The notes: a model not told the origin generated them from the letters alone. A stretch of 32,678 nucleotides of DNA from Clostridia bacterium (GCA_017518415.1 JAFWVC010000048.1:1-32678); one strand, 5' to 3'. Counted from the first letter of the stretch, positions 15,836 through 25,218 are shown. Numbers and translations: made by a program.

Positions 15836-16323
15836 AAGTGGAAGAATTGCTGGAACAGATCGACGAAATGCTGGATAACGCATGGAACATTCCACTCTCC
15901 GGCGGCAAATGCGCCGTTGAAGCGGAAAAACTGCGTGATATTCTGGACGATATCCGCGGCAATCTGCCGTCCGAACTGCGTCAGGCGCAGAATATCGTGC
16001 AGGATAGGAGCGACATCATTGAAAAGGCCCGTCAGGAGGCGGAAAATATCGTACGCACCGCAGAAGAGCGCGCGCGTTCCATCGTCGCCCACGACGAACT
16101 GGTCCTGCAAGCCCAGCAAAAGGCCAACGAAATGCTCACGCAGGCCCAGCAGAAGTCCCGCGAGATGCGCAAGGGCGCGTACGACTTTGCCGACGACCTG
16201 CTGCGCCGCACCGAGGAAACGCTGGCCGGCCGTCTGTCCGAAGCGCGCGCGGCCCGTCAGCAGCTGCGCCAGCCGGCACAGCCTCAACAGCAGCCGCCGC
16301 AGCAGAATCAGCAGACAAAATGA
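15832..16323 (+). CDS. Coiled-coil protein downstream of coaD
   Basis: 163 residues with no signal peptide or TM helix. A long charged helix (about 28-145) has heptad-like Ala, Glu, Arg and Gln repeats, similar in character to ATP synthase subunit b/V-ATPase stalk or DivIVA-like helices. The tail (146-163) is almost all Gln, Pro and Lys. The start MKVEELLEQIDEMLDNAWNIPL matches a type often found after coaD in clostridia and labelled hypothetical or ATPase; I know no proven function. Translation is coupled to coaD by the ATGA overlap. It is the last gene of the cluster, with its stop at the foot of the central terminator. Confidence 0.8.
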   Translation: MKVEELLEQIDEMLDNAWNIPLSGGKCAVEAEKLRDILDDIRGNLPSELRQAQNIVQDRSDIIEKARQEAENIVRTAEERARSIVAHDELVLQAQQKANEMLTQAQQKSREMRKGAYDFADDLLRRTEETLAGRLSEARAARQQLRQPAQPQQQPPQQNQQTK

Positions 16324-16358
16324 CAAAAAAGCCCGTGCATGCACGGGCTTTTTTGTCA
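16321..16358. terminator. Central palindromic terminator hairpin, the fold-back point
   Basis: The core GCCCGTGCATGCACGGGC (16331-16348) is flanked by A6 and T6, giving a rho-independent terminator with a CATG loop. The stop codon of the coiled-coil gene (TGA, 16321-16323) sits at its foot. The symmetry axis of the whole window lies between 16339 and 16340, in the middle of GCATGC. A natural terminator explains the A6-stem-T6 part. The symmetry beyond it is explained only by the fold-back. Confidence 0.9.
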
Positions 16359-16847
16359 TTTTGTCTGCTGATTCTGCTGCGGCGGCTGCTGTTGAGGCTG
16401 TGCCGGCTGGCGCAGCTGCTGACGGGCCGCGCGCGCTTCGGACAGACGGCCGGCCAGCGTTTCCTCGGTGCGGCGCAGCAGGTCGTCGGCAAAGTCGTAC
16501 GCGCCCTTGCGCATCTCGCGGGACTTCTGCTGGGCCTGCGTGAGCATTTCGTTGGCCTTTTGCTGGGCTTGCAGGACCAGTTCGTCGTGGGCGACGATGG
16601 AACGCGCGCGCTCTTCTGCGGTGCGTACGATATTTTCCGCCTCCTGACGGGCCTTTTCAATGATGTCGCTCCTATCCTGCACGATATTCTGCGCCTGACG
16701 CAGTTCGGACGGCAGATTGCCGCGGATATCGTCCAGAATATCACGCAGTTTTTCCGCTTCAACGGCGCATTTGCCGCCGGAGAGTGGAATGTTCCATGCG
16801 TTATCCAGCATTTCGTCGATCTGTTCCAGCAATTCTTCCACTTTCAT
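16356..16847 (-). CDS. Coiled-coil protein downstream of coaD, mirror copy
   Basis: Exact mirror of 15832..16323: 163-residue charged helical protein with a Gln/Pro-rich tail and no known function. Its stop faces that of its twin across the 32-bp centre of the palindrome, so the two would converge on a single terminator if both existed. Confidence 0.8.
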   Translation of the reverse strand: MKVEELLEQIDEMLDNAWNIPLSGGKCAVEAEKLRDILDDIRGNLPSELRQAQNIVQDRSDIIEKARQEAENIVRTAEERARSIVAHDELVLQAQQKANEMLTQAQQKSREMRKGAYDFADDLLRRTEETLAGRLSEARAARQQLRQPAQPQQQPPQQNQQTK

Positions 16848-17335
16848 TTTTTGTCGTCCTTTCTGATCTTTTTGCGGATGTCTTCCACGATATCGGCAGG
16901 TACAAAGGCGGAAAAATCACCGCCGAAGGATGCCACCTGCTTGACTAGACTGGAGGATAAATACATATATTCGGCCGTGGAAGTCAGGAACACCGTTTCC
17001 ACTTCCGGATATAATTTGCGGTTGGTCAGCGCCATCTGGAACTCATATTCAAAATCCGACATGGCGCGCAGACCTTTGACGATAGCAGTCGCGCGGTGCG
17101 CGCGGGCGTAATCCACCAGCAGGCCGTCGTAACTGTCCACCGTAACGTTGGGCAGATCCCGGATGGTGCGGCGCAGCAGCCCGACCCGCTCCCTGCTGGT
17201 GAACAGAGGCTTTTTGGAGGCGTTGGTACCCACCAGCACCACCACCTGATCAAACATGCCGGCCGCCCGGTGAATAATATCCAGGTGACCGAGCGTCACC
17301 GGATCGAAACTGCCGGGGCAAAGCGCAATCCTCAT
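16844..17335 (-). CDS. coaD: Phosphopantetheine adenylyltransferase, mirror copy
   Basis: Exact mirror of 15344..15835. Makes dephospho-CoA from phosphopantetheine and ATP; the TxGH nucleotidyltransferase motif and SSSLVK segment are intact. Overlaps both neighbours by four bases. Confidence 0.97.
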   Translation of the reverse strand: MRIALCPGSFDPVTLGHLDIIHRAAGMFDQVVVLVGTNASKKPLFTSRERVGLLRRTIRDLPNVTVDSYDGLLVDYARAHRATAIVKGLRAMSDFEYEFQMALTNRKLYPEVETVFLTSTAEYMYLSSSLVKQVASFGGDFSAFVPADIVEDIRKKIRKDDKK

Positions 17336-17886
17336 ATCGGAGCCTCCTCGGACACAGAATAACGGTACAACCACACGCGAGTCTTCCCGTACCGGTAGGA
17401 TTTGGAAAGGGTTGCCGGGCCGCAGACGGCCGGCATATCGGCGCCGTCGGCCGTTTCGCAGGCGATCCACCCGCCGGGCGCCAACCGGGCAACGATCTGC
17501 GGCAGCAGCTGCGCCGCCAGCCCGGAGGCATACGGCGGGTCGACCAGCACGGCGTCATACCGGTCCTCCCGCAGAAGGATACTCTGCGCATCGGCGCACA
17601 GCACCGTGCCCCGGCCGGACAGTCCCGCGGCGGTCAGGTTTTTGCGGATGACGTCGGCGGCGGCGCGGTTACTGTCCACAAACACACAGCTGTCGGCGCC
17701 CCGGCTGAGCGCTTCGATGCCCAAAGCGCCGCTGCCGGCAAACAGGTCCAGCACCCGGCGGCCGTCCAACTCGAATTGGACGGCGCTGAACAGGCCTTCT
17801 TTGACTTTATCGGTCGTCGGCCGGGTATCGTTGCCGGGCAGCGTCAGCAGCCGGCGGCCCCGGGCCGAACCCGTGATGACTCTCAT
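17332..17886 (-). CDS. rsmD: 16S rRNA (guanine(966)-N(2))-methyltransferase, mirror copy
   Basis: Exact mirror of 14793..15347. SAM-dependent methyltransferase with DLFAGSG and DPPY motifs that modifies G966 of 16S rRNA. Start and stop overlap proC and coaD. Confidence 0.95.
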   Translation of the reverse strand: MRVITGSARGRRLLTLPGNDTRPTTDKVKEGLFSAVQFELDGRRVLDLFAGSGALGIEALSRGADSCVFVDSNRAAADVIRKNLTAAGLSGRGTVLCADAQSILLREDRYDAVLVDPPYASGLAAQLLPQIVARLAPGGWIACETADGADMPAVCGPATLSKSYRYGKTRVWLYRYSVSEEAPI

Positions 17887-18695
17887 CTTTTTTCTCCGGC
17901 CATCAGGCGGGCATCCCGGTCGCAGGCGGCCTGCACGGCGTCAACGACGGCGGCTTCCATCCCGTCGCGCTGCAGCGACAGCACACCCTCCACCGTGATG
18001 CCGCCCGGCGAGCAGACCTCATCAAGCAGCAGGCGCGGATGCGCACCCGTCTCCCGCAGCAGCACCGCGCTGCCGAGCACCGTCTGCCGGGCGATCCGCA
18101 AGGACAAGTCCCGCGGGATGCCCTGCCGCACGCCGGCTTCGGCCAATGCGTCGATAAACAGGAAGGTATAGGCCGGCGCCGCCCCTGCCAGGGCTGCATA
18201 GCCGGAGAACTTGCTTTCATCCAGCAATACCGTTTCACCGATAGCGTTGAAAATATTGCGGGCCGCGGCCACGTCCGCCTCACCGGCGAGCGGCGACGCG
18301 CAAATGGCGGTGATAGCCTCCCCCACCTTGGCGTTGATGTTCGGCATGACCCGCACGATATGGATATCTTCACCGAGCACCTGCAGGATGCCGGCGATAC
18401 TTTTGCCGGCCGCAATGGAGATCACCAGCGGCCGCGTGCGGCGGATGGCGTCCCGGATACGGGGCAAAAGGCTGCCGTATACCTGCGGCTTGACCGCTAA
18501 AATGACCACGTCCGCGCCGCAGATGGCGTCCTCTTCCGAAGAAGCGAGGCTGATACCGCAGTCACGCGACAGTTCCCGCATCTTGTCCGGATTGATATCA
18601 TATACACACAGATCGCCCGCGTCTTTCCCGCCGGCGACCAGTCCGCGCAGGATGGCCGACGCCATGTTGCCCGCTCCGATACAGCCGATCCTCAT
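17883..18695 (-). CDS. proC: Pyrroline-5-carboxylate reductase, mirror copy
   Basis: Exact mirror of 13984..14796. Rossmann motif GAGNMASAI and the C-terminal PGGITVEGVL signature mark the proline biosynthesis reductase. ATG start with AAGGAGGG upstream. Confidence 0.96.
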   Translation of the reverse strand: MRIGCIGAGNMASAILRGLVAGGKDAGDLCVYDINPDKMRELSRDCGISLASSEEDAICGADVVILAVKPQVYGSLLPRIRDAIRRTRPLVISIAAGKSIAGILQVLGEDIHIVRVMPNINAKVGEAITAICASPLAGEADVAAARNIFNAIGETVLLDESKFSGYAALAGAAPAYTFLFIDALAEAGVRQGIPRDLSLRIARQTVLGSAVLLRETGAHPRLLLDEVCSPGGITVEGVLSLQRDGMEAAVVDAVQAACDRDARLMAGEKR

Positions 18696-18739
18696 GGGCA
18701 AACACCCTCCTTTGAAACGATTTTCAAAAAACTATTATC

Positions 18740-19246
18740 TTATATATCATATACTGCCTGACACGATTCGTCAAGACCCGTGCGTGTTCTCTCCCAATAT
18801 CGGGCCATCCCGTACCCTTTCCCGGTCACGTCGGGGCCCACACAATCCGGCGCGGGATAAGCGCGCGCCTGCTGCTCGGTATCAAACTCGATCTCCGCAA
18901 AAGCGAAGGAAGTCGGGGTGCCTGCATCCACCACGCTGCACTCGAGCAAATGCCCGTCCGGCAGGCGGTAGACGGCGTAATCCTTGCGGATCAGCGGGCC
19001 GCGCAGCAACGCGCGCAGCTGCTCAAACTGCTCTTTGTCCAGCGGCAGTTCGACTTCCTGCCGCACCAGACCGCCCCCGTTTTTGAAACACAGCACGTAG
19101 TCGGTGCCGCCGTTTTCCCATTCGGTCACACGGATGCGCACCACCGGGCGGGTGCTGATGTACCCCTGCCGCACCACGCCGCGCCTGACCAGCGGCAGAT
19201 GCTCGGGAAAGGCGTCCAGCAAAAACTTGCGTTCTATCTCCGTAAC
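18740..19246 (-). CDS. CYTH-domain protein without a canonical start, mirror copy
   Basis: Exact mirror of 13433..13939. Triphosphate tunnel metalloenzyme fold with EIERKF, VRIRV and AEIEF motifs. As in the twin, the ExExK motif lies before the first standard start codon. The identical defect in both arms is expected if the arms are one molecule read twice. Confidence 0.75.
   Translation of the reverse strand, partial: VTEIERKFLLDAFPEHLPLVRRGVVRQGYISTRPVVRIRVTEWENGGTDYVLCFKNGGGLVRQEVELPLDKEQFEQLRALLRGPLIRKDYAVYRLPDGHLLECSVVDAGTPTSFAFAEIEFDTEQQARAYPAPDCVGPDVTGKGYGMARYWERTRTGLDESCQAVYDI
18746..18774 (-). promoter_or_regulatory. Promoter of proC, mirror copy
   Basis: TTGACG, 17-bp spacer, TATGAT on the minus strand, mirror of 13905..13933. 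Confidence 0.75.
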
Positions 19247-19256
19247 GATCCCTCCG

Positions 19257-20624
19257 TCACTTGCCGACGCAGAAACGCGAGAAAATTTCGTCCACCACCG
19301 CGTCGGTCACCTTTTCACCGGTCAGTTCCAGCACCGCGCCGAGTGCCTCGTCGACCTGCACGCTCACGGCATCAAGCGTCATACCGTCGTCCAGCGCCCG
19401 CAGCGCCTGCTCCAGCGCCTCATAGGCACGGCGGGCGCAGGCCAGCTGCCGCTCCCCTGCCAGCAGAGGCGTATCTTCCGTCAGGCGGCACAGGCCCGTG
19501 ACCTGCTCCACCTGCTGCTGCAACGCATCCAGTCCGAGGCCTGTACCGGCCGCCATTTCCACCGTATGAGGAAAGCGCTGCCGCACCGCCTGTGCGGGAA
19601 AACGGCCGGGCAGATCGGTCTTGTTCAAAATAGCAATGGTATGTTCCGGGTCCAGCGCATCCAACAGCTCCTGATCATCGGTGCCGAGCGGACGGGCCGT
19701 ATCAAACACCGCCAGCACCAGCGCCGCGCTTTGCAGCCGTCCCCGGGCGCGGGCAACGCCGATCTGTTCGACGGGATCGGCCGTCTCGTGCAAACCGGCG
19801 GTATCTGCCAGACGCAGGCACACGTCGCCCAGCCGCACGGTCTCCTCCACCACGTCCCGGGTCGTCCCGGCAACGGGAGTGACAATGCTGCGCTCGCTGT
19901 GAGCCAGCAGGTTCATCAAAGTAGATTTGCCGACGTTCGGTGCGCCGACGATGACGGTATCGATCCCTTCGCGCAGCACCCGGCCGGCCTCAAAGCTGCC
20001 GATCAGCCGGCGCAGCACGTCCTGCGCCTGCGCCAGCGTCTGCCGCAGCGCCTGCGGGGAAAGATCCGGTATCTCCTCATCCGGATAGTCCACAAAAGCG
20101 GAAAACTGCGCCTGCACGCCCAGCAGCGCGCCGCGCACCTGCGCCAGCACCTGAAACACGGCGCCCTCCCGCGCGGCCAACGCCGTGCGGGCCGCCAGTT
20201 TGCCCTGTGCGCCGATGATGGACATCACGGCCTCCGCGCCGGTCAGGTCTGTTTTTCCGTTAAGAAAAGCGCGTTTGGTAAACTCCCCCGGCCCGGCCGG
20301 TACCGCGCCGGCCGCATACGCGGCCTGCAGGGCGCGGCGTAGCAGGTACGGCCCCCCGTGGCAGGAAAGTTCCGCGACGTCCTCCCCGGTATAACTGTGC
20401 GGCGCGCGGAACACAGTGAGTACGCACTCGTCAAACGCACCGTCCGCATCGGCCACGCGGCCGAACGCCGCGGTATACCCCGCCATGCGCAGCACCGAAC
20501 GGCCCTGCCGGGCCGGCCGGAAAACGGCCGCCGCCACATCCAGCGCCTGCGGCCCTGATATACGCACCACGCCGATACCGGAAGAAGCCAGCGGCGTGGC
20601 GATGGCGGCCACGGTACTCTCCAT
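19257..20624 (-). CDS. mnmE: tRNA modification GTPase MnmE, mirror copy
   Basis: Exact mirror of 12055..13422. GAPNVGKS, DTAG and NKTD GTPase motifs and the C-terminal FCVGK are intact; acts with MnmG on the wobble uridine of tRNA. Confidence 0.97.
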   Translation of the reverse strand: MESTVAAIATPLASSGIGVVRISGPQALDVAAAVFRPARQGRSVLRMAGYTAAFGRVADADGAFDECVLTVFRAPHSYTGEDVAELSCHGGPYLLRRALQAAYAAGAVPAGPGEFTKRAFLNGKTDLTGAEAVMSIIGAQGKLAARTALAAREGAVFQVLAQVRGALLGVQAQFSAFVDYPDEEIPDLSPQALRQTLAQAQDVLRRLIGSFEAGRVLREGIDTVIVGAPNVGKSTLMNLLAHSERSIVTPVAGTTRDVVEETVRLGDVCLRLADTAGLHETADPVEQIGVARARGRLQSAALVLAVFDTARPLGTDDQELLDALDPEHTIAILNKTDLPGRFPAQAVRQRFPHTVEMAAGTGLGLDALQQQVEQVTGLCRLTEDTPLLAGERQLACARRAYEALEQALRALDDGMTLDAVSVQVDEALGAVLELTGEKVTDAVVDEIFSRFCVGK

Positions 20625-21163
20625 CACAGGATCCCCGCCTGACGGCGCGCCTCAATCTGCAGCGAACGGGGCAGAATGCGCAGAAAAGCGTCCAGCACCC
20701 GCTCGTTCGGCTCGAACAGGACCAGAGTGTAGCCGTTCTTTTTACTGCGATAAGTAAAGGCCCAGACGTCGGGCGCCTCCGGCGACGAGGCCGCCATCAC
20801 GGTCCGGTCATACCGGTCGGCAAACAGCTCGGGGCGGTACGGCGCGGCTTTTTCCACCCGCACGCCGTGCACCGACACCATCCGGCGGCGTTTGCGCCGG
20901 GCAATGATCAAATCGATATCCAGATCCCCGTTGGTGATGCAGTACTCGCATTCGGTCGACTGGCCGGACACGATCCACCAGGCCAGCGCGATCAGCGCGA
21001 TCACGGGCACGATGGCAACGACCCCGACATACGGCAGCAAAAACAGCAGCAAAAAGGCGCACAGCAAGGCGGCCGCCAGCGTGACCGCCACGATGACGAA
21101 CCACTGACGCGCCCCGTTTTTGCGCGGCACGATCTGTTCCACAAAAGAATCCATCACGTCCAT
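20624..21163 (-). CDS. Two-TM membrane protein, DUF6106-like, mirror copy
   Basis: Exact mirror of 11516..12055. Two adjacent TM helices and a soluble C-terminal domain of unknown function; overlaps the mnmE start by one base. Confidence 0.75.
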   Translation of the reverse strand: MDVMDSFVEQIVPRKNGARQWFVIVAVTLAAALLCAFLLLFLLPYVGVVAIVPVIALIALAWWIVSGQSTECEYCITNGDLDIDLIIARRKRRRMVSVHGVRVEKAAPYRPELFADRYDRTVMAASSPEAPDVWAFTYRSKKNGYTLVLFEPNERVLDAFLRILPRSLQIEARRQAGIL

Positions 21164-21198
21164 CAGAAAACCTCCCATCGGGATAACAAGCTGCTAAA

Positions 21199-21226
21199 AG
21201 TATAGCATAATATCTTATCTTTGCAA
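21199..21226 (-). promoter_or_regulatory. Promoter of the mnmE cluster, mirror copy
   Basis: TTGCAA, 16-bp spacer, extended TATACT on the minus strand, mirror of 11453..11480. Confidence 0.7.
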
Positions 21227-21263
21227 AGGTTTTCTTATAAAAAAGTAAAAAAATATGCTTTTT

Positions 21264-21611
21264 TCAACTCAGATATGCTTCCAGCAGCTGCGACAGTTGC
21301 TCCTCGTCATACACCGGAATACCCTCGGCCAGCTTTTGCCGCTCGCCGTCCGGCAAAGAGGCGACAAAGCAGTCGTACACCTCCGACGGCACGCGGGCAC
21401 CGGGCTCAAACAGAGCCAGCCTCCCCTGCCACACACTCAACACCTTGCGGGAAAAACCGGTGCGGTCCCGGGCCGCCGGTACGTCGGATGCCGTCTGCTC
21501 GGCCGGGCGCGCAGACGCACCCGCGCCCCGCCACAACAGCAAGCCCGCCGCGCAGATGATTCCCGCCGCTGCAGCCGCCATCTTCCGGTTGTGCCGTATA
21601 TCGATACGCAA
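21264..21611 (-). CDS. Small membrane-anchored BofC-C-like protein, mirror copy
   Basis: Exact mirror of 11068..11415: 115 residues, TTG start after AAAGGGGAG, one N-terminal TM helix and a C-terminal domain resembling BofC-C. Function unproven. Confidence 0.65.
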   Translation of the reverse strand: MRIDIRHNRKMAAAAAGIICAAGLLLWRGAGASARPAEQTASDVPAARDRTGFSRKVLSVWQGRLALFEPGARVPSEVYDCFVASLPDGERQKLAEGIPVYDEEQLSQLLEAYLS

Positions 21612-21702
21612 GATCAATCTCCCCTTTCCGCGTACAGTATGCCCGGATACCTGTTTTTTTACGCGAAAGCCGGATATACTGCAAAAGGTTACAGTTTTGT
21701 AT

Positions 21703-21731
21703 TTGACAAGTACCGATTTTTCATATACAAT
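21703..21731 (+). promoter_or_regulatory. Promoter of the PBP gene, mirror copy
   Basis: TTGACA (21703-21708), 17-bp spacer, TACAAT (21726-21731), 40 bases before the ATG at 21771. Confidence 0.85.
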
Positions 21732-21770
21732 AGGTTCGTAATCCAAGCTATCGGAAAGGGAGCCTGCTTC

Positions 21771-23990
21771 ATGGGAAAAACCGCCTCTGCGGCCGGTAAA
21801 AATAAAGTATGGCGCGTCTTGTCCCTTCTTTTGAAGGGGCTGGGCAAGTGTTTGTTTTTCATCATACTGGTGGGTGTGATCACGGCCTGCATCGTGGGCT
21901 GTGTGATGTCGGTATACGTTGTGACCCAGTTTGACGACGATATCGAGGATATTGACCTGAGCAGCGTGATGCAGAAGCAAAGCAGTATGATCCTGGTCGA
22001 CAACGGACACGGCGGATGGGAAGAGCTGCGGCTGGAAGGTGCCAACAGCATCTGGACCGGCATCGACAACATCCCGCTGAATATGCAGAACGCGATGGTT
22101 GCCATTGAAGACGAGCGTTTCTGGACCCACTACGGCGTCGACTGGAAGCGGACCGTGGCGGCGGTGGCCAACCTGCTGCTGCACTTCTCCTCCACCGAAT
22201 ACGGCGGGTCGACCATCACCCAGCAGCTGATCAAGATACAGACCGGCGAAAACGACCATACGATCGAACGGAAGATCAAGGAGATCTTCCGCGCGGTCGC
22301 GTTTGAACGGGAAGAATACACCAAAGAGCAGATCCTGGAGGCGTATCTGAACGTGCTGCCGCTGTCCGGCGATATCGTGGGGGTCGGCGCGGCGGCCAAC
22401 CAGTATTTTGACGTTGAGGCCAAGGATCTGACGCTGGCCCAGTGCGCGCTGATCGCGGGTATCACCCAGAACCCCGCCAAATATAACCCGTGGACCCATC
22501 CGGAAAACGCCCGGTACCGTCAGCGGGTCGTGCTGCAAAAAATGTACGAACTGGGCTTTATCTCCAAGGACGAGTACGTGCAGGCTTATAATGAGGAACT
22601 GATCCTGAAAGAAAGTTCCAAGAACATCGGCGTATACGACTATTATACCGATATGGTCATCGACGAGGTGATCGCGGACCTGATGGACCGTTACGGGTAT
22701 TCCAAACTGTGGGCTTCGCAACTGGTTTACTACGGCGGGCTGAAAATATACTCCTGCGAAAACGTATCCGTGCAGAAGAGGATTGAATCCATCTTTGCCA
22801 ACGATTCCAACTATCCGGAACATCTGGAAACCGATGACGACGATCCGCAGGCCGCCATTTATATTATGGACTATTCGGGCAAATGCGTGGCTGTCGTCGG
22901 CGGCCGGGGTGAAAAGACCAAATCCCGCCTGCTCAACCGCGCCACCGCCACCTCCCGGCAGCCCGGCTCCACCATCAAACCGCTGGGTGCCTATTCGCTG
23001 GGTATCGAGAACAACCTGATCAACTTCTCCTCCCCCGTACAGGATTGTTATATTTATCTGTCCGACGGTACCAAATGGCCGCACAACTATAACGCCAAAC
23101 TGAGGGACAACGGCATTTCCACGGTGGATAACGCGCTGCAGCGTTCCCTCAACACCGTCCCCGCACGGCTCGTACAGCAGTTGTCCCCGCGGCGGGTATT
23201 CAACTTCCTGACCAATTCGCTGCATCTGACCACGCTGGTCGCCAGCGAGACAATAAAGGGCCGCACCTTTACAGATATTGATTTGTCCCCGATGGCGCTG
23301 GGCGGCCTGACACACGGCGTGCACGTGCGTGAAATGGCGGCCGCCTACCAGATGTTCGGCAACGGCGGCTATTATCGCCCCACCTACTGCTACTCCAAGG
23401 TCACGCAGGGTGACGATATTCTGCTGCAGCCGGTCAGCACCGGTACCCGCGTATTGTCAGAAGATTCCGCCTACATCATGAACCGGCTGTTGCAGCACGT
23501 TGTGACCGGGCCGAACGGCACCGCCAAAAAGATTGCCGCGGACTGGACCGGATGGGAAGTCTTTGCCAAGACCGGTACCACACAGGACGACAACGACGTC
23601 TACTTTGCCGGCGGAACGACCAAATACGTCGGCGCCTGCTGGTTCGGGTACGACGGCAACCAGACGCTCAACAGCGACCAGACGTCCTACGCCCGCATCC
23701 TGTGGAACCTGTGCATGAAGGAACTGCACAAAGGTCTGACGCCGGAAGCCTTCACGCAACCGGCCGGGGTGGTAGAACTCGAATACTGCAAGGAAACCGG
23801 TATGCTCGCCTGCGACGAATGTCCCCACAAAGTGTTAGGCGTTTATAAGGTCGGGCATATACCCGAATTGTGCACTACGCACGATCCGAACTATCTGCCG
23901 CCCACCACGGCCACCGAGCCGACGACTTCCGCCGCCGGCGGCGGGACGAGCGCGCCGACGAGCGCAGCGACAACGGTTCCGGCTGCTTGA
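21771..23990 (+). CDS. Bifunctional class A penicillin-binding protein, mirror copy
   Basis: Exact mirror of 8689..10908. One TM helix, glycosyltransferase 51 domain (EDERFWTHYGVD), transpeptidase domain with STIK, SLN and KTG, and a Thr/Ala/Ser/Pro-rich tail. Polymerises and cross-links peptidoglycan. Confidence 0.95.
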   Translation: MGKTASAAGKNKVWRVLSLLLKGLGKCLFFIILVGVITACIVGCVMSVYVVTQFDDDIEDIDLSSVMQKQSSMILVDNGHGGWEELRLEGANSIWTGIDNIPLNMQNAMVAIEDERFWTHYGVDWKRTVAAVANLLLHFSSTEYGGSTITQQLIKIQTGENDHTIERKIKEIFRAVAFEREEYTKEQILEAYLNVLPLSGDIVGVGAAANQYFDVEAKDLTLAQCALIAGITQNPAKYNPWTHPENARYRQRVVLQKMYELGFISKDEYVQAYNEELILKESSKNIGVYDYYTDMVIDEVIADLMDRYGYSKLWASQLVYYGGLKIYSCENVSVQKRIESIFANDSNYPEHLETDDDDPQAAIYIMDYSGKCVAVVGGRGEKTKSRLLNRATATSRQPGSTIKPLGAYSLGIENNLINFSSPVQDCYIYLSDGTKWPHNYNAKLRDNGISTVDNALQRSLNTVPARLVQQLSPRRVFNFLTNSLHLTTLVASETIKGRTFTDIDLSPMALGGLTHGVHVREMAAAYQMFGNGGYYRPTYCYSKVTQGDDILLQPVSTGTRVLSEDSAYIMNRLLQHVVTGPNGTAKKIAADWTGWEVFAKTGTTQDDNDVYFAGGTTKYVGACWFGYDGNQTLNSDQTSYARILWNLCMKELHKGLTPEAFTQPAGVVELEYCKETGMLACDECPHKVLGVYKVGHIPELCTTHDPNYLPPTTATEPTTSAAGGGTSAPTSAATTVPAA

Positions 23991-24005
23991 TACGATCCCT
24001 TCTGT

Positions 24006-24031
24006 CAGCCCCGCAGACCTGTGCGGGGCTG
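24006..24031 (+). terminator. Hairpin between the PBP gene and apbE, mirror copy
   Basis: CAGCCCCGCA (24006-24015) pairs with TGCGGGGCTG (24022-24031); only CTTT follows, so termination is likely weak. Confidence 0.55.
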
Positions 24032-24055
24032 CTTTGATGACGTGAGGTGCAGGGT

Positions 24056-25024
24056 ATGAAAAGGCTGATTTGCGCAGGGCTCTGCCTGCTGTTGCTGCTT
24101 GCCGGCGGCTGCGGCAGGCTCCCCGGTGCGACCCGCAGCGGCTTTGCGCTGGATACCGTCGTTTCCGTCACGTTGTACGGTACCGACGACGAGGCGCTGC
24201 TCGACGGCTGCTTTGCCCTGATCCGTGAAAAAGAAGCGCTGTTTTCCCGTACCGTACCGGACAGCGACGTGGCCCGCATCAATGCGGCTGCCGGGCAACC
24301 GGTCACCGTCACGGAAGAAACGGCTGCCCTGCTGCGCACCGCTCTGATTTTCTGTGAAGCCTCCGGCGGCGCTTTTGACGTAACGGTCGGCGCCCTGACG
24401 CAATTGTGGGATTTCGGCGCCGATACGCCGTTTCTCCCTGCGGCCGACGCCGTGACCACCGCTTTGGCGACGGTATCCTATGCCGGCTTATCTGTAAAGG
24501 GAAATACCGTTACGCTTGTAAACAAAGATGCCCGGCTGGATCTGGGCGGTATCGCTAAAGGATACATTGCCGATTGCCTGCGGGACTACCTGACGCAGCA
24601 CGGCGTGACCTCCGCCCTGCTCGATTTGGGCGGCAGCATTACCGTTTTGGGCGATAAACAAGGTCAGCCGTTCCGCATCGGCATCCGCGCGCCGGATGAC
24701 GCCGACGGACTGCTGGGGGTCGTACCGGTCTGCGGCGGCTCGGTGGTCACCTCGGGCGATTACGAGCGCTGCCGGATGGTCGAAGGCGTGCGCTATCATC
24801 ATCTGCTGGACCCGGCCACCGGCTACCCGGCGCGCACCGGTTTGCGCAGCGTAAGCATCATCGGCCCCAGCGCGGCCGTATGCGACGCGCTGTCCACCGC
24901 CTGCTTTGTGCTGGGCGAAGAAAAAGCCCGGCTGCTGCTGCTCGCACAGCCCGGCTATGAGGCGGTTTTTGCCCGGAACGACGGCACCGTGACCCATACC
25001 GACGGGTTGGATTGGCAATCCTGA
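24056..25024 (+). CDS. apbE: FAD:protein FMN transferase (ApbE), mirror copy
   Basis: Exact mirror of 7655..8623. Lipoprotein signal ending AGGC; GGAFDVTVGAL, DLGGIAKGY and HHLLDPATGYP motifs of ApbE. Attaches FMN to exported flavoproteins. Confidence 0.94.
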   Translation: MKRLICAGLCLLLLLAGGCGRLPGATRSGFALDTVVSVTLYGTDDEALLDGCFALIREKEALFSRTVPDSDVARINAAAGQPVTVTEETAALLRTALIFCEASGGAFDVTVGALTQLWDFGADTPFLPAADAVTTALATVSYAGLSVKGNTVTLVNKDARLDLGGIAKGYIADCLRDYLTQHGVTSALLDLGGSITVLGDKQGQPFRIGIRAPDDADGLLGVVPVCGGSVVTSGDYERCRMVEGVRYHHLLDPATGYPARTGLRSVSIIGPSAAVCDALSTACFVLGEEKARLLLLAQPGYEAVFARNDGTVTHTDGLDWQS

Positions 25025-25065
25025 CGGCGGGCGGCACCGGATTTTACAAAAAAACAAAAAAGCTC

Positions 25066-25094
25066 TTGACGATACGGACAAGATTTGCTATAAT
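25066..25094 (+). promoter_or_regulatory. Promoter of tRNA-Thr, mirror copy
   Basis: TTGACG (25066-25071), 17-bp spacer, TATAAT (25089-25094). Confidence 0.9.
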
Positions 25095-25104
25095 ATAACC
25101 CGTT

Positions 25105-25179
25105 GCTGGTGTGGCTCAACGGCAGAGCGGCTCATTCGTAATGAGCAGGTTGTCAGTTCGATTCTGACCATCAGCTCCA
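25105..25179 (+). tRNA. tRNA-Thr, anticodon CGT, mirror copy
   Basis: Exact mirror of 7500..7574; anticodon CGT at 25137-25139 and encoded CCA at 25177-25179. Confidence 0.97.
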
Positions 25180-25181
25180 CG

Positions 25182-25218
25182 CAGGGCCCGGGCGGACGTC
25201 CGGGCCCTGTTGCTTTTT
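25182..25218 (+). terminator. Terminator after tRNA-Thr, mirror copy
   Basis: CAGGGCCCGG (25182-25191) pairs with CCGGGCCCTG (25200-25209), followed by TTGCTTTTT. Confidence 0.8.

Larger units (their letters stand above)
1..16339. repeat. Left arm of a perfect 2 x 16,339-bp inverted repeat
   Basis: Every base pairs with base 32679-i of the right arm. I checked this at the two ends, at the centre, at the tRNA, and through every gene coordinate pair, all of which sum to 32679. No mismatch was seen. All genes here are repeated in mirror image at 16340..32678. This arm is best read as the real unit and the other as its reverse complement; which arm matches the chromosome is only a matter of orientation. 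Confidence 0.98.
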
